10,479 bases of DNA from DTU036 sp964346475. GTDB taxonomy: Bacteria > Bacillota > Clostridia > Peptostreptococcales > Acidaminobacteraceae. The translations under genes were made by a program, and so were the position numbers. The notes under the pieces were generated by a model. It was not told the origin of the DNA and did not search any database. It saw nothing but the letters and a program-made list of their open reading frames with translations. Below, piece by piece: positions 7,336 to 10,479 of this stretch (the stretch's first letter is position 1; the number at the start of each line of letters is the position of its first letter). The stretch spans positions 1-10,479 of the forward strand of contig CAYFUM010000037.1 in assembly GCA_964346475.1 (NCBI GenBank). Reading direction: 5' to 3'.

Positions 7336-7974
7336 ATGGAATATGTTCATCTTTATACAAGGCAACATGAAAACTCCCTGCATGAACTAAATCGCAGGGG
7401 CAGGATTACCAATAAGGAAATTTATATCAAGCTTCACATGGGGGATATTGCAGACTTTTTCCTGGAAAAATACTCCCTCTTTACCAGGATGGCAGAAGGC
7501 TTTGTTGCAAGACCTGAGGACGTCTTCTACCCCCTCTGGTGCTCCGTCAGCAAGGAGAACTGTCTAAAACCCATAGAAAGGGAGCTGGTCTACGCCCTGA
7601 GGGTCCCAAGAAAGGAAGTCATATATTTCGATGGTGGCAAGTGGGACTACGTCCTTAACAACCTCTACCTTCCAAGAGACCCTGAGGATGAAAAAGCCTA
7701 TCTAGCTGAGCTTAAAAGCCTGGGTGTCTCAAACTCCTTTGAGCTCCTCATGGATAGAAATAAAAGCCTCTACCAGCTCTTTGAAGAAAGAATCAGAGAC
7801 AGCTGGCAGAGGATCTTTGATATAGACCAGTGGAACCCCTTCCAGGTCCAGGCCAACCTCTGGGAGATAAAAAAGGACTGGGTCAAGTATATTCTGGAGC
7901 CCGGCCAGGATATCTTCGAGATAGAGGACATGGAGGAGACCTTTCCTCCCAAGACTCTTAGATTAAATGACTAG
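7336..7974 (+). CDS. DUF3841-like protein of unknown function
   Basis: A 212-residue soluble protein with no signal peptide or membrane segment. I place it in the DUF3841 family from remembered features of that family: an N-terminal 'Y-x-x-L-(W/Y)-T-x-Q' start (YVHLYTRQ, 3-10), an aromatic YPLW segment (66-69), the motif YFDGGKWDYVLNN (97-109; family members carry a similar 'SDFDLWHYVLN'), then WQRIFDID (157-164) and VQANLWEIKKDWV (171-183; compare 'QATFWELK..WV'). No function is established for the family and I see no nuclease, kinase or transferase signature. The C-terminus is acidic (EIEDMEE, 195-201). It is the only plus-strand gene here, divergent from the SOS-type uvrB operon across 155 bases, and its last 17 bases overlap the end of the degV-like gene on the other strand. 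The strong ribosome binding site and coding-type sequence make it a real gene; the family assignment is from memory and less certain. Confidence 0.8.
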   Translation: MEYVHLYTRQHENSLHELNRRGRITNKEIYIKLHMGDIADFFLEKYSLFTRMAEGFVARPEDVFYPLWCSVSKENCLKPIERELVYALRVPRKEVIYFDGGKWDYVLNNLYLPRDPEDEKAYLAELKSLGVSNSFELLMDRNKSLYQLFEERIRDSWQRIFDIDQWNPFQVQANLWEIKKDWVKYILEPGQDIFEIEDMEETFPPKTLRLND

Positions 7975-8821
7975 GAAGATTCTCTGAAAGATAGGCAAGA
8001 CCCAGGGCTCCAGGCCCAGTGTGCAGGCCAATAACACAGCCCAGCTCCCAGCTCTCCAGCCTGGCCCCGGGCAGTAGATTCTGAGCCTCTTTTTCAAGGC
8101 TCTCAAGGTCCCTGGCCTGGGAATAGACTATATTTATCTCTTCAAGATTTGGATTTTCTTTTATGGCCCTGTCAAGAAAGTAGCGCAGGGCTTTTTTTCT
8201 ACCCCGGACCTTGTCAACAACCAGGAGGTTACCCTCCCTATCAAACTCTATCAGGGGGATGATCCCCATGAGGTTTCCCAGAATAAGCTGACTTTTTTTA
8301 AGTCTTCCTCCCCGGGCCAGGTGGTCTAAATCAGGTACCACAAGGCCATGGCGGATATTTTCCTGTAAAAACTCACCAAGTTCCAGGAGCTCTTCAAAGC
8401 CCCTGCCCCTGCCGGCAGCCTCAGCCATTTTTCTTACTATAAGGCCCTGGCCCACCGAGGCTCCCCTGGAGTCCAGGACCCCCATCTTTAGTCTGGGATA
8501 CTTTTCCCTTACCCTTTCAAGGGCCAGACTGGCAGTCTCATAGGCCCCAGAAATTCCAGAGGATAGGGATATATAAATAAATTCCTGGCCCCTGGAGGCC
8601 AGGTCCTCAAAGCTACTTAGGTAATCATAAAGAGGTACCTGGGCTGAGCTATAGACCTTGCCCTCCTCTAGACCCTTAAAAAGATCCCTGCCAGAAATCT
8701 CCCTGGCATCTTTAAACTCCCTATCTCCCTGGCTAATAATGTGGCTAAAATACATTACTCCCAGGTCCCTATACTCCTGGCTTCTTAATTCCGCCGAGGA
8801 ATCCGTCAAAATTTTTACCAT
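7958..8821 (-). CDS. DegV/FakB family fatty-acid-binding protein
   Basis: DegV-family proteins bind a fatty acid in a closed pocket; the FakB members present it to the kinase FakA so that exogenous fatty acids enter phospholipid synthesis. From ATG 8821 the protein has 287 residues, typical of the family. Motifs: KILTDSSAEL (3-12), SSAQVP (58-63), LSSGISGAYETA (86-97), LDSRGASVGQG (116-126), LDHLARGGRLKK (165-176) with Arg170, GNLMGIIPLIEFD (182-194), and GLHTGPGALGLAYL (265-278) with His267. Arg170 and His267 correspond to the pocket residues near the fatty-acid carboxylate. I prefer ATG 8821 over an in-frame TTG 42 bases upstream, because DegV proteins begin right at this 'KI.TDS' strand, GAGGG lies four bases before the ATG, and the TTG has no ribosome binding site. 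No fakA (DAK2-type) gene is in view, so a FakB role, and which fatty acid is bound, are inferred. A terminator separates it from the transporter gene upstream; its own promoter within 8822-8914 is not clear. Confidence 0.93.
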   Translation of the reverse strand: MVKILTDSSAELRSQEYRDLGVMYFSHIISQGDREFKDAREISGRDLFKGLEEGKVYSSAQVPLYDYLSSFEDLASRGQEFIYISLSSGISGAYETASLALERVREKYPRLKMGVLDSRGASVGQGLIVRKMAEAAGRGRGFEELLELGEFLQENIRHGLVVPDLDHLARGGRLKKSQLILGNLMGIIPLIEFDREGNLLVVDKVRGRKKALRYFLDRAIKENPNLEEINIVYSQARDLESLEKEAQNLLPGARLESWELGCVIGLHTGPGALGLAYLSENLPSHLI

Positions 8822-8825
8822 AACA

Positions 8826-8830
8826 CCCTC
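8826..8830 (-). promoter_or_regulatory. Ribosome binding site deciding the degV-like start
   Basis: The minus strand reads GAGGG, then TGTT, then ATG. The spacing is short but usable. It favours the ATG at 8821 over the TTG at 8863, whose upstream sequence shows no purine-rich Shine-Dalgarno element. Confidence 0.6.
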
Positions 8831-8914
8831 ATATTTCTTAATAAACAAATAACTTCTACCCAAGAATCCAGGATATAAATCAAATAACTTAAAAGAAGGC
8901 TGGATTTTTCCATT

Positions 8915-8938
8915 AAAAAAAGGGGCAAGTGCCCCTTT
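8915..8938 (-). terminator. Intrinsic terminator of the NSS transporter gene
   Basis: On the minus strand AAAGGGGC, loop ACTT, GCCCCTTT form an 8-base-pair stem (8919-8938), and the run of T continues to seven (8921 down to 8915). It begins five bases after the transporter stop. The T-run follows only in the minus direction, so it serves the transporter transcript and insulates the degV-like gene from read-through. Confidence 0.9.
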
Positions 8939-8942
8939 ATCC

Positions 8943-10346
8943 CTAGAGTTTCTTTGAGAAGACTGCTAGTAAAACAATTACCGCCAGGCCACTTATCATA
9001 ACTCCAGTTTGTTCAATGGATAGAATACCCGATATTGCTACAAGGCCAATTACTAGGGGTAGGACGTATCTTACCAGGCCGTACCATACACTGAAGAAGC
9101 CCGTTGCACTCTTGCCGTGATTGGTAAACTCATCATAGAGTAGGTCCTTGTCCAGCTTCCATCCAACGAAAAAGGAAATCAGACCGCCACCCACTGCAAG
9201 GAAGATCTTGTCGGTAATGGTATCTAAAAAGTCTAGAGTACCCAGTCCAAAGAGGGTGTAGTCTGCCATAGGCCCTTGGCTTAAAGAAGCCAGGATACAG
9301 ATAGCAAACATAGTAGAGGCTGAAAGCCAGGTAGCTTTTTTTCTCTCCATTCCCCTCTCGTCCATTAGGTAGCTTACCACTACCTCTAGAAGAGACATAC
9401 TGGAAGTCAGGGCTGCCACCATTAGAGCTGCAAAGAAGACAAAGCTAAAAATAGGTCCCACTGCTCCCATGGCTTGGAAGATCCTAGGTACTACCATAAA
9501 GACCAGGCCAGGTCCCTGGGTAGGCTCCAGATCAAAGGCGAAGAGGGCAGGAAATATGGCCAGGCCCGCCATCAGAGCTACTGAGAAGTCCATGCTGGAG
9601 ATAATTACAGCATTCTTTGGCAGGGAGTCTTCCTTGTCAAGGTAGGAGGAGTAGGCCGTCATAACCCCCATAGCAAGACTTAAGGAGAAGAAGGCTTGAC
9701 CCAGGGCTACCAGGAAGGAGCTGGCCTTAACCTGACTAAAGTCGGGCTTTAGAAGAAACTCAAGGCCTGCACTTGCTCCAGGCAGGGTGACACTTCTAAT
9801 TATTATTATAATCAGAAGCACAAAGAGGGTGGGCATAAGCACCAGGGAGGCCTTTTCAATACCCTTGGTTACCCCTCTTATAATAACTGCAACGTTAAAG
9901 GCTAGATAGATCAGCATCCAGATCAGGGGTTCCCAGGTTCCTGAGATTAGCCCCACAAAGGCATCAACCATATCGGGAGACTTTAAAAGACCCGTCAAGG
10001 ACTTGACCATGTAGGCCAGGGACCAGCCCCCAATAACGGGGTAGTAACCCATGATCAAAAAGGGTGTTAAGACACTTAGAACACCGATAAAGGTATATTT
10101 TCTATCTCTTGATTTAAAGGCACCTACCGCAGAAAGCTTGGAGTTGCGACCAAGAATAAATTCCGCTGTCATAACGCTGACACCAACTACAAAAGTAAAG
10201 AAAATATAAATAATTAGGAACGCTCCTCCGCCGTTTTCGCCGGTAATATAAGGGAACCTCCAGATGTTACCTAGGCCAACAGCGCTTCCCGCTGCAGCTA
10301 GGATAAAACCTATCCTGGATCCCCAGGTTTCTCTTTCTCGATTCAT
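8943..10346 (-). CDS. Sodium-dependent amino acid transporter, NSS (SNF) family
   Basis: A membrane symporter of the neurotransmitter:sodium symporter family (LeuT fold), probably importing an amino acid with Na+. 467 residues and 12 predicted helices, roughly 11-33, 41-66, 87-116, 139-156, 166-186, 206-235, 246-270, 294-327, 337-354, 376-396, 423-441 and 447-464. Family marks: GSAVGLGNIWRFPY (20-33) in helix 1 with Ala22 and Asn27 at the LeuT Na+ ligand positions; ENGGGAF (37-43); the unwound helix 6 segment FFSLSLAMGVMTAYSSY (219-235); and Ala311, Thr314, Ser315 in helix 8 with the spacing of the LeuT Na2 ligands. Asp253 in helix 7 lies where chloride-independent bacterial members carry an acidic residue, so chloride independence is likely. 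The substrate cannot be read from sequence; tryptophan, tyrosine, leucine or alanine are all possible. The start at ATG 10346 has AAGGAAGG just upstream. Monocistronic, between its own promoter and terminator. Confidence 0.95.
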   Translation of the reverse strand: MNRERETWGSRIGFILAAAGSAVGLGNIWRFPYITGENGGGAFLIIYIFFTFVVGVSVMTAEFILGRNSKLSAVGAFKSRDRKYTFIGVLSVLTPFLIMGYYPVIGGWSLAYMVKSLTGLLKSPDMVDAFVGLISGTWEPLIWMLIYLAFNVAVIIRGVTKGIEKASLVLMPTLFVLLIIIIIRSVTLPGASAGLEFLLKPDFSQVKASSFLVALGQAFFSLSLAMGVMTAYSSYLDKEDSLPKNAVIISSMDFSVALMAGLAIFPALFAFDLEPTQGPGLVFMVVPRIFQAMGAVGPIFSFVFFAALMVAALTSSMSLLEVVVSYLMDERGMERKKATWLSASTMFAICILASLSQGPMADYTLFGLGTLDFLDTITDKIFLAVGGGLISFFVGWKLDKDLLYDEFTNHGKSATGFFSVWYGLVRYVLPLVIGLVAISGILSIEQTGVMISGLAVIVLLAVFSKKL

Positions 10347-10361
10347 TGTTCCTTCCTTTCT

Positions 10362-10389
10362 AGGACATTGTCCTTAATTTGTTGTCCTT
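10362..10389. promoter_or_regulatory. Candidate operator: palindrome plus repeated half-site
   Basis: Plus strand AGGACA-T-TGTCCT (10362-10374) is a perfect inverted repeat around one base. TTGTCCTT at 10368-10375, which includes its right arm, is repeated exactly at 10382-10389, 14 bases further on. The array lies between the -10 element and the start codon of the transporter gene, covering the expected transcription start near 10384. This is the place for a repressor site. I do not recognise the regulator. The palindrome could form only a weak 5-base-pair RNA hairpin, so a DNA-binding site is the likelier reading. Confidence 0.45.
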
Positions 10390-10390
10390 T

Positions 10391-10419
10391 AGTATAGCAG
10401 TGTTTTATTAATTTAACAA
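10391..10419 (-). promoter_or_regulatory. Strong vegetative promoter of the transporter gene
   Basis: The minus strand reads TTGTTA (10414-10419), 17 bases, TATACT (10391-10396), with TG one base before the -10 (TGCTATACT), making it an extended -10 as well. Optimal spacing and AT-rich upstream DNA fit a housekeeping sigma factor promoter. The leader is about 38 bases. The remaining 10420-10479 is AT-rich, and I see no gene in it. Confidence 0.8.
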
Positions 10420-10479
10420 CAAGAAAATTGATTATCCTGATTTTATTTTTCCCGAACTTATTTAAATCGACATAATAAA

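Noticed and set aside
7932..7949. Hairpin GGAGGA/TCCTCC near the end of the DUF3841-like gene as a bidirectional terminator
   Set aside because: The stem is only six base pairs with no T-run on either side, and it lies inside coding sequence.
8822..8863. In-frame TTG extension of the degV-like protein by 14 residues
   Set aside because: There is no ribosome binding site before the TTG. The family normally begins at the KI.TDS strand, and the ATG at 8821 has GAGGG upstream.
8835..8883. Promoter for the degV-like gene (TTGGGT-17-TAAGAA or TTGATT-19-TAGAAG on the minus strand)
   Set aside because: Both pairs match poorly. A promoter must lie somewhere here because a terminator precedes it, but the sequence does not decide where.
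10461..10476. CGAAC near the right end as a second LexA box
   Set aside because: The partner half-site GTTC/GTTT at the required spacing is absent (CGAACTTATTTAA).
10420..10479. AT-rich right edge as a start of another gene, or a terminator of an upstream gene
   Set aside because: Some TTGATT and TTTAAAT words occur, but there is no correctly spaced promoter pair, no ribosome binding site and no hairpin with a T-run.
1..10479. CRISPR arrays, insertion sequences, tRNA or rRNA genes, riboswitch or T-box leaders, defence or toxin systems
   Set aside because: I saw no regularly spaced repeats, transposase motifs or RNA gene landmarks. Intergenic leaders are too short (at most about 155 bases) and lack the expected conserved cores.

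Overview
The window reads as chromosomal DNA of a Gram-positive Firmicute, probably of the Clostridia/Tissierellia type. This rests on strong GGAG-type ribosome binding sites, a Bacillus-type LexA box (GAAC-N4-GTTC class) instead of the E. coli CTGT-N8-ACAG type, low-GC intergenic stretches, and heavy AGG/AGA use for arginine (15 of the 17 Arg codons in the visible tmk). Coding DNA is of moderate GC, about half by eye. I see no mobile element, CRISPR array, tRNA, rRNA or pseudogene, and every gene inside the window is intact. The genus cannot be fixed from the sequence.

Left two thirds (1-7180, minus strand): a tight operon in the order uvrB, uvrA, uvrC, tmk, transcribed from right to left. 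It encodes all three subunits of the UvrABC nucleotide excision repair nuclease. UvrA2-UvrB finds the damage, UvrB verifies it, and UvrC makes both cuts. The last visible gene is dTMP kinase, which runs off the left edge. Junctions are a 4-base overlap (uvrB/uvrA), an 8-base overlap (uvrA/uvrC) and a 9-base gap (uvrC/tmk) whose ribosome binding site touches the uvrC stop. Upstream of uvrB are an extended -10 promoter and, over the expected transcription start, a LexA-box-like palindrome. The whole cluster, including the nucleotide kinase, is therefore predicted to be SOS-inducible.

Middle (7181-8821): a 155-base divergent promoter region, then a plus-strand gene for a DUF3841-like protein of unknown function. 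It converges on a minus-strand DegV/FakB-type fatty-acid-binding protein gene. The two coding regions overlap tail to tail by 17 bases, with no visible terminator.

Right end (8915-10479): a minus-strand gene for a 12-helix sodium-coupled amino acid transporter of the NSS (SNF) family. It has a strong promoter, an unassigned palindrome plus repeated half-site at the transcription start, and a clean intrinsic terminator separating it from the degV-like gene.

I found no clear new multi-gene system. The points most worth a second look are dTMP kinase inside an apparently LexA-controlled repair operon, the uncharacterised DUF3841 gene sharing that promoter region, the unassigned operator of the transporter, and the terminator-less convergent overlap.
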